Source: CALJFL01 sp963669435
GTDB taxonomy: Bacteria > Pseudomonadota > Gammaproteobacteria > Pseudomonadales > Halieaceae
Assembly (NCBI GenBank): GCA_963669435.1
Contig: OY770025.1
Location: forward strand, 3,224,001 to 3,288,000
DNA length: 64,000 nucleotides
Direction of reading: 5' to 3'
How positions within the stretch are numbered: position 1 is the first letter of the stretch; each line of letters opens with the position of its first letter. Shown piece by piece: positions 8,685 through 16,807 of the stretch. The position numbers and the translations under genes were made by a program. The notes below the pieces were generated by a model. It ran no database searches. It saw nothing but the letters and a program-made list of their open reading frames with translations, and was not told the DNA's origin.

Positions 8685-10184
8685 ATGACGTTCTCTCTCT
8701 TACCCTACCGTGACCAGCTTGGCCTCAAAGATGGAAACTTACTCATTGCCAATGAATGGGTGGCCCCCCAGGGGGGGCAGTCGTTTGACCACGTTAATCC
8801 TTGCACGAACGAGACAATCATCAAGATCGCCGATGCGAGTGAAGCTGATGTGAATGCCGCTGTAATGGCTGCGCGCAAGGCCTTTGATGAGGGCCCATGG
8901 CCACGCTTGAAAGCACGCGAACGGCGGGTCTACATGGATAGAATTGCCGGGTTGTTAGCGGAACATTCCCAGGAACTGATTCAGGCGCAGACGCTTGATA
9001 ATGGCATACCCGCAATGTTCGGTGGGGCGCACATTATGAAGGATATGCCGGAAGACCTGTTCAAGTACTACGGTGGCTGGATCGACAAGATCGATGGCAA
9101 AGTGCATCCGGTATTCACTGACCAGGAGCCAAATCAATTCATCAGTATTCGCCAACCCGTGGGGGTAGTGGGCGCCATTCTTCCGTGGAATGCGCCAATA
9201 CTGCAGATGCCGCTTAAGTTGGCACCGGCCCTGGCCGCTGGGTGTACCGTTGTGGTCAAACCCTCGGAGATGGGTAGCCTGATCGCGTTGAAGATAGCAG
9301 AGATTATCAACGAAGCTGATTTGCCTGAGGGTGTGTTCAATGTTGTTACCGGTGGTCCGAAAGTCGGTGAGGCATTGGTGACGCATCCTGCCGTCGACAA
9401 GATTACCTTCACCGGCAGCAAGGCAGTGGGTGGTCGCATACTGGCAGCTGCCGGTAACGATATAAAGCGGGTGGGTTTGGAACTGGGTGGCAAGAGCGCT
9501 TCGATTGTGTTTCCCGACGCGCCCAGCGTGGAGTTCGCTGCCACTGCCACTATGTCCCAGGTTTCAATGTTTTTGTCCGGACAGGTTTGCTCAACGACGA
9601 GCCGTGCACTGGTACACAGCAGCATCTACGACGAGTTCATCAATCACTGCGAAAAGCAGGTACAGGATGTGAAGTTTGGTAATCCCTTCGAGCTCGACGT
9701 TACTTCCGCTCCCATTATCAGCAAGGTGCAAATGGAGAAAGTGATGACCTTTATCGAGCGTGGCGAGCAGGAAGGCGCCAAGCTCGTTTTCGGAGGTGAT
9801 CGCCCGGAGGGTGACTTGCAGGCCGGTAACTGGGTTAACCCCACGCTGTTCGCCGATGTGGATAACACCATGCAAATCGCCCGCGAGGAAATTTTTGGAC
9901 CAGTGCTCGCAGTTACACCTTTTGAAACGGAAGAGGAAGCAGTTCGGCTTGCTAATGATAACCCCTATGGCCTGTCGGGCGGACTTTATACGACCAATAT
10001 TGGTAGAGCGTTGCGTGTAGGTAAAGCCGTGCGTACCGGAACGGTAGGTATTAATGGTTACTCATTTATGCCCAATTCACCCTTTGGGGGCTTTAAGCAG
10101 TCTGGCCTGGGTAGAGAAGGGGGAGAGGAGGCTTTGAATGCCTATCTGGAAACCAAAACCTTCATTATCAATGAAGATGTATAG
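8685..10184 (+). CDS. NAD(P)-dependent aldehyde dehydrogenase (paralogue of 4326 gene)
   Basis: This is an aldehyde dehydrogenase of 499 residues with all catalytic residues at the same numbers as its paralogue at 4326: Asn169, Glu266 (LELGGKSA) and Cys302 (SGQVCST). Blocks such as NWVNPT-FADVDN, GREGG and TVGINGYSFMPNSP show close relatedness along the full length. The sequence AGGAAG lies a few bases before the ATG. It is followed 54 bases later by a zinc alcohol dehydrogenase, so the two may work in sequence: alcohol to aldehyde, then acid. The duplicated enzyme may serve a second aldehyde in the same pathway; this is inference. Confidence 0.9.
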   Translation: MTFSLLPYRDQLGLKDGNLLIANEWVAPQGGQSFDHVNPCTNETIIKIADASEADVNAAVMAARKAFDEGPWPRLKARERRVYMDRIAGLLAEHSQELIQAQTLDNGIPAMFGGAHIMKDMPEDLFKYYGGWIDKIDGKVHPVFTDQEPNQFISIRQPVGVVGAILPWNAPILQMPLKLAPALAAGCTVVVKPSEMGSLIALKIAEIINEADLPEGVFNVVTGGPKVGEALVTHPAVDKITFTGSKAVGGRILAAAGNDIKRVGLELGGKSASIVFPDAPSVEFAATATMSQVSMFLSGQVCSTTSRALVHSSIYDEFINHCEKQVQDVKFGNPFELDVTSAPIISKVQMEKVMTFIERGEQEGAKLVFGGDRPEGDLQAGNWVNPTLFADVDNTMQIAREEIFGPVLAVTPFETEEEAVRLANDNPYGLSGGLYTTNIGRALRVGKAVRTGTVGINGYSFMPNSPFGGFKQSGLGREGGEEALNAYLETKTFIINEDV

Positions 10185-10238
10185 CGATAGCGTTTGGGTG
10201 TAATCGATAGTGATGTATCAAACAGCGGGCTTGATCAG

Positions 10239-11333
10239 ATGAAAACAGAAGCGGCAATACTGCATGAGTGCAAAGGTGACTTCTCAATAGAGGAGGTTGA
10301 GGTCGGTGAGCTTAAACCCGATGAAATCCTGGTCGAAATGGTTGGCACCGGCGTCTGTCATACGGATGAGCTGTTCCGCAGTGGCACCTATCCGTTCCCC
10401 ACACCCTGTGTATTGGGCCACGAAGGCGCGGGGCGGGTAGTCCGTACAGGTAGTGCGGCTGGCGAATTCGAAGAGGGCGACTCGGTCGTACTGTCAGTCA
10501 TGTACTGTGGCAAATGTGTGCGCTGCCTGCAGGGGCAGCACTATCTCTGCCACAACATCTATGAAGCAAACTTCGGTGGACGTGGCGATGGTACGTCGGT
10601 GTTGTCCCAGGGAGGCAATTGCGTCCATGCGCACTTTGATGGGCAGAGCTCGTTCTCTCGCCACGCCGTATCCAATGTAAAAAACACCATCAAGGTGCGT
10701 AACGATGCTCCCTTGCACCAGCTCGGCCCATTAGGCTGCGGGTTTCGAACGGGCCTGGGCGCGGTGATCAATACTTTCAATGCCGGTATTGGCCAGTCCA
10801 TCGTCATCTACGGTATTGGCGCCGTCGGTATGTCGGCCCTGCTCGCGGCGGTAGCTGTGGGATGCCACCCCATTGTTGTGGTGGATACAAATCAGAGTCG
10901 CCGTGAGTTGGCCTTGGAACTGGGTGCGGACGTTGCACTGGATGGCGCGCTTGAAGATATCACTCAGCAGGTGAATGAGTATACCAAGGACGGTGCCGAT
11001 TACGCGCTGGATACCACAGGGATTCCAGCGGTTATTCGTAATGCCCTGGAGTCGACTAACACAGGTGGATTCCTCGGCATTCTTGGGGGCTCACCGATGG
11101 GCACTGAGCTGGTAATCGACGCGAATCACCTGCTGTTTGGCGGTCGACGAATCCAGGGGATCAACATGGGTGACGCGATTGGCTCTGTGTTCATACCGCA
11201 GATGGTTGATATGTTCATGGAGGGGAAGCTTCCCCTTGATCGGATCATCACTGAGTATCCCTTTGACGCGATCAACCAGGCGTTTACCGATACCAAGACA
11301 GGTAAGTGTGTGAAAGCCATTCTGCGATTTTGA
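10239..11333 (+). CDS. Zinc-dependent medium-chain alcohol dehydrogenase (aryl/allylic-alcohol type)
   Basis: This is an MDR-family NAD(P)-dependent alcohol dehydrogenase of 364 residues. Catalytic zinc ligands are Cys40 and His61 (GHEGAG), with Cys166 in GPLGCGFRTG. Structural zinc ligands are the four cysteines at about 90, 93, 96 and 104. The coenzyme loop is GIGAVGM. The overall pattern (GVCHTDELFRSGTYPFPTP, then a long NFGGRGDGTS loop) resembles benzyl/aryl-alcohol and geraniol dehydrogenases. The ATG at 10239 is chosen because upstream in-frame codons to a TTG at 10194 do not match the family. It is last in the NmrA-like/aldehyde dehydrogenase set. The exact alcohol is not known. Confidence 0.86.
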   Translation: MKTEAAILHECKGDFSIEEVEVGELKPDEILVEMVGTGVCHTDELFRSGTYPFPTPCVLGHEGAGRVVRTGSAAGEFEEGDSVVLSVMYCGKCVRCLQGQHYLCHNIYEANFGGRGDGTSVLSQGGNCVHAHFDGQSSFSRHAVSNVKNTIKVRNDAPLHQLGPLGCGFRTGLGAVINTFNAGIGQSIVIYGIGAVGMSALLAAVAVGCHPIVVVDTNQSRRELALELGADVALDGALEDITQQVNEYTKDGADYALDTTGIPAVIRNALESTNTGGFLGILGGSPMGTELVIDANHLLFGGRRIQGINMGDAIGSVFIPQMVDMFMEGKLPLDRIITEYPFDAINQAFTDTKTGKCVKAILRF

Positions 11334-11352
11334 TTCACCACCTCGCCAATCT

Positions 11353-11419
11353 ATGACGCATTGGCGTCATTGCACGCAGGCGAGACTACCGAAAAAGCAT
11401 TACCTGGTGTGGTACCAGG
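11353..11419. other. Two stem-loops between the alcohol dehydrogenase and phaC
   Basis: A 7-bp stem ATGACGC/GCGTCAT with a 4-base loop (11353-11370) and a 6-bp stem CCTGGT/ACCAGG with a 5-base loop (11403-11419) lie in the 180-base gap. Neither is followed by a T-run, so they are not standard terminators. They may be operators or mRNA processing or stability elements; no function is shown. Confidence 0.35.
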
Positions 11420-11513
11420 CGAACACAGAGGCTGCGCTCACGATGGCGCAGTCTGCCAACAAGTTATCTACAGCGGATAAAGATACGTACTACAAAAGAG
11501 GAGCATGGTTGTT

Positions 11514-13238
11514 ATGAGTCAGAGCGAAACGAAGGCAGCAGGTGGAGCGGCAAGTAACTTTAACACTGCGTCGGCAGACAAGCGGTTTCAGGGTGTCTTT
11601 GCACAGATTTTCAAGGGGATGTCCCCCATCGAAATAACCCTTGCGTTCCTCAACTGGAGTTCGCGCCTGGCCATGTCACCGGGGCAACGCGCGAAACTGA
11701 CAAAAGACCTGCTGTCCAAGCTCAATCAACTGGATTTGTTTGATACTCAGGGCTCCAAGGATGTGTCGCATGTGGGTAGACGGTACGCCAGTGAGAACTG
11801 GCAGCGCTGGCCGTTCAATAAACTCGCACTTGCCTATGACATGAACCGTGAGTGGTGGAAAGAGGCGGTACAAGTAGAGGGTGTAAACGAGAAGCATCAG
11901 CAGCTTGTGGATTTTGTCATACAGCAGATGATAGAGCTGCTGGCGCCAGCCAATTTTTTGCCGACTAATCCCGACCTGATCGAGGCGACGCGGCGGGAGA
12001 GGGGCGATAACGTGATTCGCGGCGCTTCGTTGTTCGTGAAAGACACATTGAAGCGCTATAGCAATCAGAAACCCGGTAGCGACTTCGTCGTGGGCGAGAA
12101 TGTGGCTGTAACACCAGGCAAAGTAATCTTCCGAAACAACTTACTCGAACTTATTCAGTATGAACCGGCCACCCCGGAAGTGGGTGCGGAGCCTGTATTG
12201 ATAATGCCACCATGGATTTATAAGTACTACATCCTGGATCTGTCGCCACGTAAATCGATGATGAAGTACCTTGTGGAACAGGGTAAAACGGTTTTCACCA
12301 TTTCATGGAAGAACCCTACCGAGGAAGACCGGGACGTTTCGTTCGAGGACTATATCAATGAGGGATTTTTTGCTGCTCTGGATGTTGTTAACCAGGTTTG
12401 TCCTAACAAGAAGGTCAATGCGGTTGGGTACTGTCTTGGTGGCACCATTCTCAGTGTTGCTGCTGCCGCGATGGCGCGGGACGGCGACGATCGCCTCAAT
12501 ACAATTTCCCTGTTCACAGCGCAGGTTGATTTCACCGAAGCGGGGGAAATTACCAAGTTTATCTCCGAGGGGCAGTTGGCCTTCCTCGAAAAGCTAATGT
12601 GGAAGCAGGGCTTTCTCAGTGCTGAGGCCATGGCCGGCTCCTTTGCTGCGCTGCAGCCAGGCGATCTTATTTACGGTCCCATGGTCGATCGTTATGTGTT
12701 GGGTAATGAGGTCAAACTTAATGATCTGATGTCCTGGAATGCCGACCCTACACGCATGCCCGGCCGTATGCATAGCGAATATCTGAGAAGCACTTATCTT
12801 AACAATGAGATTGCCAGGAACAAGTTCACCCTCAATGGTAGACCCATAGCGCTATCAGATATTCGTATACCTATATTCAACCTTGGGACCGAGAGCGATC
12901 ATGTGGCGCCCTGGTTGTCAGTGTATAAGCTGAATGACATGGTCGGTAGCGAGGTGACGTTCTGCCTGACCAGCAGTGGCCATAATGCAGGGGTAGCCTG
13001 TGGTCCGGATCACCCAAGGCGCCGACATCGTATCCTCACCCGGCAACCGGAAGACAACTTTGTGGGTCCGCAGGAATGGGTCGAGATTGCGGAGAAACGT
13101 GACGGATCATGGTGGCCCAGCTGGAGTGAGTGGCTGGACAAGCACATGTCTGGAAAGCGTAAACCGCCGCGCTTCGGTGCGCCTTCAAAGGGCGTTAAAC
13201 CGATAGTCGATGCCCCGGGAGAGTACGTTTTCGGCTAG
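11514..13238 (+). CDS. phaC: Class I poly(3-hydroxyalkanoate) synthase
   Basis: PhaC polymerises (R)-3-hydroxyacyl-CoA into PHA granules. The protein has 574 residues, normal for class I. The lipase-like box GYCLGG places the nucleophile at Cys307; Asp462 (ESDHVAPW) and His490 (SSGHNAG) complete the triad, in the same order as in the Cupriavidus enzyme. The N-terminal region has the typical NWQRWPFNKLALAYDM block. The second ATG (11514) is preferred because AGGAG ends 10 bases before it, whereas the ATG at 11505 almost abuts that site. No PhaE or PhaR subunit is nearby, consistent with a one-subunit class I enzyme. phaB and phaA lie 1.4 kb downstream on the other strand. Confidence 0.95.
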   Translation: MSQSETKAAGGAASNFNTASADKRFQGVFAQIFKGMSPIEITLAFLNWSSRLAMSPGQRAKLTKDLLSKLNQLDLFDTQGSKDVSHVGRRYASENWQRWPFNKLALAYDMNREWWKEAVQVEGVNEKHQQLVDFVIQQMIELLAPANFLPTNPDLIEATRRERGDNVIRGASLFVKDTLKRYSNQKPGSDFVVGENVAVTPGKVIFRNNLLELIQYEPATPEVGAEPVLIMPPWIYKYYILDLSPRKSMMKYLVEQGKTVFTISWKNPTEEDRDVSFEDYINEGFFAALDVVNQVCPNKKVNAVGYCLGGTILSVAAAAMARDGDDRLNTISLFTAQVDFTEAGEITKFISEGQLAFLEKLMWKQGFLSAEAMAGSFAALQPGDLIYGPMVDRYVLGNEVKLNDLMSWNADPTRMPGRMHSEYLRSTYLNNEIARNKFTLNGRPIALSDIRIPIFNLGTESDHVAPWLSVYKLNDMVGSEVTFCLTSSGHNAGVACGPDHPRRRHRILTRQPEDNFVGPQEWVEIAEKRDGSWWPSWSEWLDKHMSGKRKPPRFGAPSKGVKPIVDAPGEYVFG

Positions 13239-13383
13239 TGACATTGTCATCGCGCCTGTTATTCGCCGGGCGCTTATCTTGGATAAGAGATTGGACGCAG
13301 GTTAGCACACCTGAACTGCTGCCTGTGCCTCTTTGAATGATAGAACCACTAAAATCCACATTAGCATAGGGAGAAAAGCAAGA

Positions 13384-14142
13384 ATGCGGTTAGAAGGACA
13401 GGTGATTGTAATCACCGGCGGGGCCCAGGGGTTGGGGTTAAGTATGGCCAAGGCAACGGGCGGTAAAGGCGCACGCATTGCCCTTGTAGATATGAATCAG
13501 GACAGTTTAGATGCAGCGGTAAGCGAGTTAAATGAGGCTGGTGTAGAGGCACGCGGTTACACCCTGGATATTACTGATGAACAGGGTGTGGTTGACGTGT
13601 TCGGGCGCATCGTTGCTGATTTTGGCGCCATTAATGGGTTGATTAACAATGCCGGCATCACCCGTGATGCCCTGTTGATCAAGCGCAAGGACGACGTGCT
13701 GGAGAAGTTACCCATCGAACGCTGGCAGGCGGTAATCGATACGAACCTGACCGGCTCGTTCTTATGTGGCCGGGAGGCCGCCGCGAAGATGATAGAACTC
13801 GATTGTGAAGGCGTAATTATCAACATTTCCAGTATTTCGAATGCAGGCAACTATGGGCAGACCAACTACTCTGCTGCAAAAGCCGGTGTGGCTGCCATGG
13901 CAGTAACCTGGGCGAAGGAACTGGCGCGCTACAATATACGCTGCGCGGCGATTGCGCCGGGATTTATTGCCACTGAGATGACGGCCAGCATGCGGGCGGA
14001 AACCCTTGAGAAAATTGCCGAGGGGATTCCGGTTAAACGGCTTGGTCAACCGGATGAAATCTCCCAGGCAGCCATTTCAATTTTTGAGAATGACTATTAC
14101 ACCGGCAGGGTGATGGAAGTGGACGGCGGGCTGAGATTGTAG
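13384..14142 (+). CDS. FabG-like short-chain dehydrogenase/reductase
   Basis: This is a classical SDR of 252 residues resembling 3-oxoacyl-ACP/acetoacetyl-CoA reductases. The cofactor loop GGAQGLG, the NNAG motif, the catalytic Ser in NISSIS and the Tyr-x3-Lys in YSAAK are all present; the C-terminus ends VDGGLRL. The ATG start is preceded by AGGGAGAA; an in-frame TTG 51 bases upstream is disfavoured. A loop with several Lys/Asp residues after GITRDALLIK is longer than in PhaB. Lying after phaC, it may supply or remove 3-hydroxyacyl-CoA. It is distinct from the true phaB-like gene on the opposite strand at 14682. Confidence 0.85.
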   Translation: MRLEGQVIVITGGAQGLGLSMAKATGGKGARIALVDMNQDSLDAAVSELNEAGVEARGYTLDITDEQGVVDVFGRIVADFGAINGLINNAGITRDALLIKRKDDVLEKLPIERWQAVIDTNLTGSFLCGREAAAKMIELDCEGVIINISSISNAGNYGQTNYSAAKAGVAAMAVTWAKELARYNIRCAAIAPGFIATEMTASMRAETLEKIAEGIPVKRLGQPDEISQAAISIFENDYYTGRVMEVDGGLRL

Positions 14143-14240
14143 GTGACTCGGCTCGGCCGTATTCCTGAAACACAGTAATCTTCGAAAGACCTGGAGTTAA
14201 CTTATCGAAAGAATTTTTTAAACCGAGGAGGTTAGTAGCG

Positions 14241-14660
14241 ATGGCAAAACCAATCACAGTCAAAGAATGTATGCGGCATCACCCGATAACCGTGAGTAGC
14301 AGCGACAGCCTGGTAACGGCAATCGAAATTATTGTCGAGAATAAACTCACCGGGCTTACGGTGACCGATGGAGATAATAACGTGCTGGGCGTCATCACCG
14401 ACCTGGATTGTGTGGGCGCTATTTTGAGCGCTATCTATAACGACGGCAATCCGCTGCACACCCAGGTTGGCGATATCATGATTGTTGATATCAACAGCTG
14501 TGAGCCGCAGGACACCATTATCGAAGTGGCAGAGTCTATGCTGAAGCACCGGCAAAGGAGAAGGCCGGTGCTTGAGGGGGATAAGCTGGTAGGGCAGGTG
14601 AGTTCTGGGAATATCCTCTGGGCGTTACTGGAGCATTCTCGCGGGAGCTCTGCGGCTTAA
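14241..14660 (+). CDS. Tandem CBS-domain protein
   Basis: This is a small cytoplasmic protein of 139 residues consisting of two CBS domains (about residues 5-62 and 73-133) with no attached enzyme or transporter domain. Free CBS pairs usually bind adenosine nucleotides and regulate a partner protein. A strong GAGGAGGT Shine-Dalgarno sits 10 bases before the ATG. It follows the FabG-like gene by 98 bases and converges with phaB with only 21 bases between stops. Its position inside the PHA locus suggests an energy- or nucleotide-sensing role in polymer metabolism, which is inference. Confidence 0.82.
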   Translation: MAKPITVKECMRHHPITVSSSDSLVTAIEIIVENKLTGLTVTDGDNNVLGVITDLDCVGAILSAIYNDGNPLHTQVGDIMIVDINSCEPQDTIIEVAESMLKHRQRRRPVLEGDKLVGQVSSGNILWALLEHSRGSSAA

Positions 14661-14681
14661 CTTAGTGAAGCTGTACGGTGG

Positions 14682-15407
14682 CTAGTACATATGCTGGCCG
14701 CCGTTCACAGAGAGCGTTGCTCCGGTGATGAAGTCGGCCTCGTTCGCGATCAAAAATGCCACTGAGCGCGAGATGTCTTCTGCTCTACCGAGGCGGCCCA
14801 CCGGGATGCCGGCAATAATTTTCTCCAGCACTACCTCCGGGACGGCTCGGACCATGTCGGTATCGACATAACCGGGCGCAATGGCATTGACGGTAATACC
14901 CTTGGCGGCACCTTCCTGTGCCAATGCCTTGGTAAAGCCGTGGATCCCGGACTTGGCGGCCGCATAATTGACCTGTCCATACTGGCCCGCCTGGCCATTG
15001 ACCGAACCCACGTTCACGATACGGCCGAAACTCCGCGTGCGCATGGAGTCGATAACGCACCGAGCCATGTTGTAACAAGAGCCGAGATTGGTATCGATAA
15101 CATCCTGCCAGGCGTCGGGAGCCATGCGGTGTAGCGTCCCATCGCGCGTGATGCCTGCGTTGTTTATCAGTATCTCTATCGGGGCACCCAGCTGCTTTTC
15201 GATCTGTTCTACGCCCCTTTTGCACTGTTCAAAGTCGCTTACGTCGAATTTGAACACTGGAATCCCGCAGGAATTAGAGAACTCTCTGGCGCGCTCATCG
15301 TTGCCGGCGTAGTTAGCAGCGACCTTATAGCCAAGCTCGTGCAACGAAACGGCGATGGCTGCGCCAATTCCTCGCGTCCCACCTGTAACAACCGCTACTC
15401 TAGACAT
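14682..15407 (-). CDS. phaB: Acetoacetyl-CoA reductase
   Basis: PhaB reduces acetoacetyl-CoA to (R)-3-hydroxybutyryl-CoA with NADPH, the second step of PHB synthesis. The 241-residue protein has the GGTRGIG cofactor loop, NNAGITRDGTLHRM, the active-site Ser in VGSVNGQ and Tyr-x3-Lys in NYAAAKSG. The GITRD and VNGQAGQ(Y)GQ(V)NY signatures are characteristic of PhaB rather than generic FabG. It lies 69 bases downstream of phaA on the same strand, forming a phaAB transcription unit. A CCTCG/CGAGG inverted repeat occupies that gap. Confidence 0.93.
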   Translation of the reverse strand: MSRVAVVTGGTRGIGAAIAVSLHELGYKVAANYAGNDERAREFSNSCGIPVFKFDVSDFEQCKRGVEQIEKQLGAPIEILINNAGITRDGTLHRMAPDAWQDVIDTNLGSCYNMARCVIDSMRTRSFGRIVNVGSVNGQAGQYGQVNYAAAKSGIHGFTKALAQEGAAKGITVNAIAPGYVDTDMVRAVPEVVLEKIIAGIPVGRLGRAEDISRSVAFLIANEADFITGATLSVNGGQHMY

Positions 15408-15432
15408 GGTGCCTTCCTCCTGATGCCAGTGA

Positions 15433-15472
15433 ACCTCGATAAAGCCTCGAAGTATTCATCCGAGGTTTTTTT
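15433..15472 (+). terminator. Terminator-like repeat in the phaA-phaB gap
   Basis: On the plus strand the arms AACCTCG (15433-15439) and CGAGGTT (15461-15467) are followed by a T-run ending at 15472; a second CCTCG copy at 15445 could give a tighter loop. It could stop plus-strand transcripts that run antisense through phaB from the CBS gene. On the phaA-phaB strand it has no U-run, so it should not terminate that operon. Confidence 0.35.
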
Positions 15473-15476
15473 GAAT

Positions 15477-16640
15477 TTACATGCGCTCAAACAATGCAGC
15501 GATACCTTGACCCCCGCCTATACACATGGTGACCACCGCGTAGCGCCCACTCATGCGGTTCAGCTCATATAGCGCTTTTACCGCGATGATCGCGCCGGTG
15601 GCTCCAATAGGGTGTCCTAAGCCAACCGCGCTGCCGTTTGGGTTTACTTTTTCATCCGGTATGTTGAGATCGCGGGCTACGGCAATCGCCTGTGCTGCGA
15701 ACGCCTCGTTGATTTCCCAAACATCGATATCTGCTACAGCTAGATTGTGCTGCTCCAACAGTTTTTTTGTGGCCGGCACGGGACCGATGCCCATATACCG
15801 CGGTTCAACACCAGCGAAGCTGTACCCCACCAAGCGCGCCAGGGGTTGTAGGCTACGTTGCTCAGCGTGTTGAGCTTCCATCATTACTACCGCAGCCGCG
15901 CCATCATTGATGCCAGATGAATTCCCGGCGGTGACCGAGCCGTCGGGTTTGAACACGGGTTTCAGTTTCTCCAGCTGCGAGAGTTCCAGTTCCGGTCTCA
16001 CGTGCTCATCTTTGAGAAACATTTCTGTCTTGTTGCGCTTGCCAATGTCAATAGGAAGAATCTGAGATTCGAAATAGCCATTTTCGATAGCCGCAGCAGC
16101 GCGGCGATGGCTGGTCAGCGCCAGTTCATCCTGTTCTTCGCGAGTGATGTTCCATTTTCCCGCGATGTTTTCCGCGGTGATGCCCATGTGAACTTTCTCA
16201 ATCGGGCAGTGCAGAGCGTTGATCATCATGTCCACAAGGACACTGTCGCCCATCCGGTTGCCAAAGCGGGCACCCTTCGCCATGTACGCACCGTTGGACA
16301 TAGACTCCGCACCGCCAGCGATAGCAGTGGTGCATACACCGAGTTCAATTTGTTGTGCGGCAGATACAATGGCTTGGAGTCCGCTACCACAGAGTCTGTT
16401 TACTGTAAGGGCAGGTGTGTGGTGGTGAAGCCCGCCACGCAGTGCGGCAACACGCGCGAGGTACATGTCCTCGGGCTGGGTGTGAATCACGTTGCCAAAC
16501 ACACAATGTCCGACCTCATCGGCTTCTAAATTGGCCCGCGTAACCGATTCCGCAACAACTTTAGCGGCTAACTCAGCTGGCGAGAACGCCTTCAGGCTTC
16601 CCCCATAACTGCCCACAGCGGTGCGCGCCCCGCTGACCAT
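15477..16640 (-). CDS. phaA: Acetyl-CoA acetyltransferase (beta-ketothiolase)
   Basis: PhaA condenses two acetyl-CoA to acetoacetyl-CoA. From the first ATG it has 387 residues, with the acyl-accepting Cys84 in NRLCGSG, His in NEAFAAQ/GHPIGATGA and the second Cys in CIGGGQG. It precedes phaB on the minus strand. The start is doubtful: this ATG would cut into the first beta strand of the thiolase fold. In-frame upstream codons (ATC AAA GAA GTC GTT before ATG) encode residues matching the usual thiolase N-terminus, and AAGGAG (16664-16669) is ideally placed 8 bases before that ATC (16653-16655). No ATG, GTG or TTG occurs in frame upstream before a stop, so a rare ATC start or a base error is likely. 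Confidence 0.93.
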   Translation of the reverse strand: MVSGARTAVGSYGGSLKAFSPAELAAKVVAESVTRANLEADEVGHCVFGNVIHTQPEDMYLARVAALRGGLHHHTPALTVNRLCGSGLQAIVSAAQQIELGVCTTAIAGGAESMSNGAYMAKGARFGNRMGDSVLVDMMINALHCPIEKVHMGITAENIAGKWNITREEQDELALTSHRRAAAAIENGYFESQILPIDIGKRNKTEMFLKDEHVRPELELSQLEKLKPVFKPDGSVTAGNSSGINDGAAAVVMMEAQHAEQRSLQPLARLVGYSFAGVEPRYMGIGPVPATKKLLEQHNLAVADIDVWEINEAFAAQAIAVARDLNIPDEKVNPNGSAVGLGHPIGATGAIIAVKALYELNRMSGRYAVVTMCIGGGQGIAALFERM

Positions 16641-16712
16641 AACGACTTCTTTGATGTCAATTGCTCCTTGGATGGGTGTAAACGGTCAATTTTCGATTGA
16701 CTAAAAAGTTAT

Positions 16713-16740
16713 ATAATATAGTATGTATACCGTAATGCAA
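16713..16740 (-). promoter_or_regulatory. Putative phaAB promoter
   Basis: Read on the minus strand, TTGCAT (16735-16740) and TATTAT (16713-16718) are separated by 16 bases. Transcription would start near 16706, about 40 bases upstream of the AAGGAG ribosome binding site of phaA. The -35 element overlaps one copy of a TAATGCA direct repeat that could bind a regulator. Confidence 0.5.
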
Positions 16741-16754
16741 TACAAAATAATGCA
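16733..16754. repeat. TAATGCA direct repeats in the phaA/AraC divergent region
   Basis: TAATGCA occurs at 16733-16739 and 16748-16754, 15 bases apart start to start. The first overlaps the putative phaA -35 element. AraC-type proteins commonly bind direct repeats, and such a gene starts 53 bases downstream; binding is inferred. Confidence 0.35.
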
Positions 16755-16807
16755 TGGGTTTGGTCAAGCCCCATTGCCAAGTGCTTAGGTAAGTACCGAG
16801 GAGTGCA

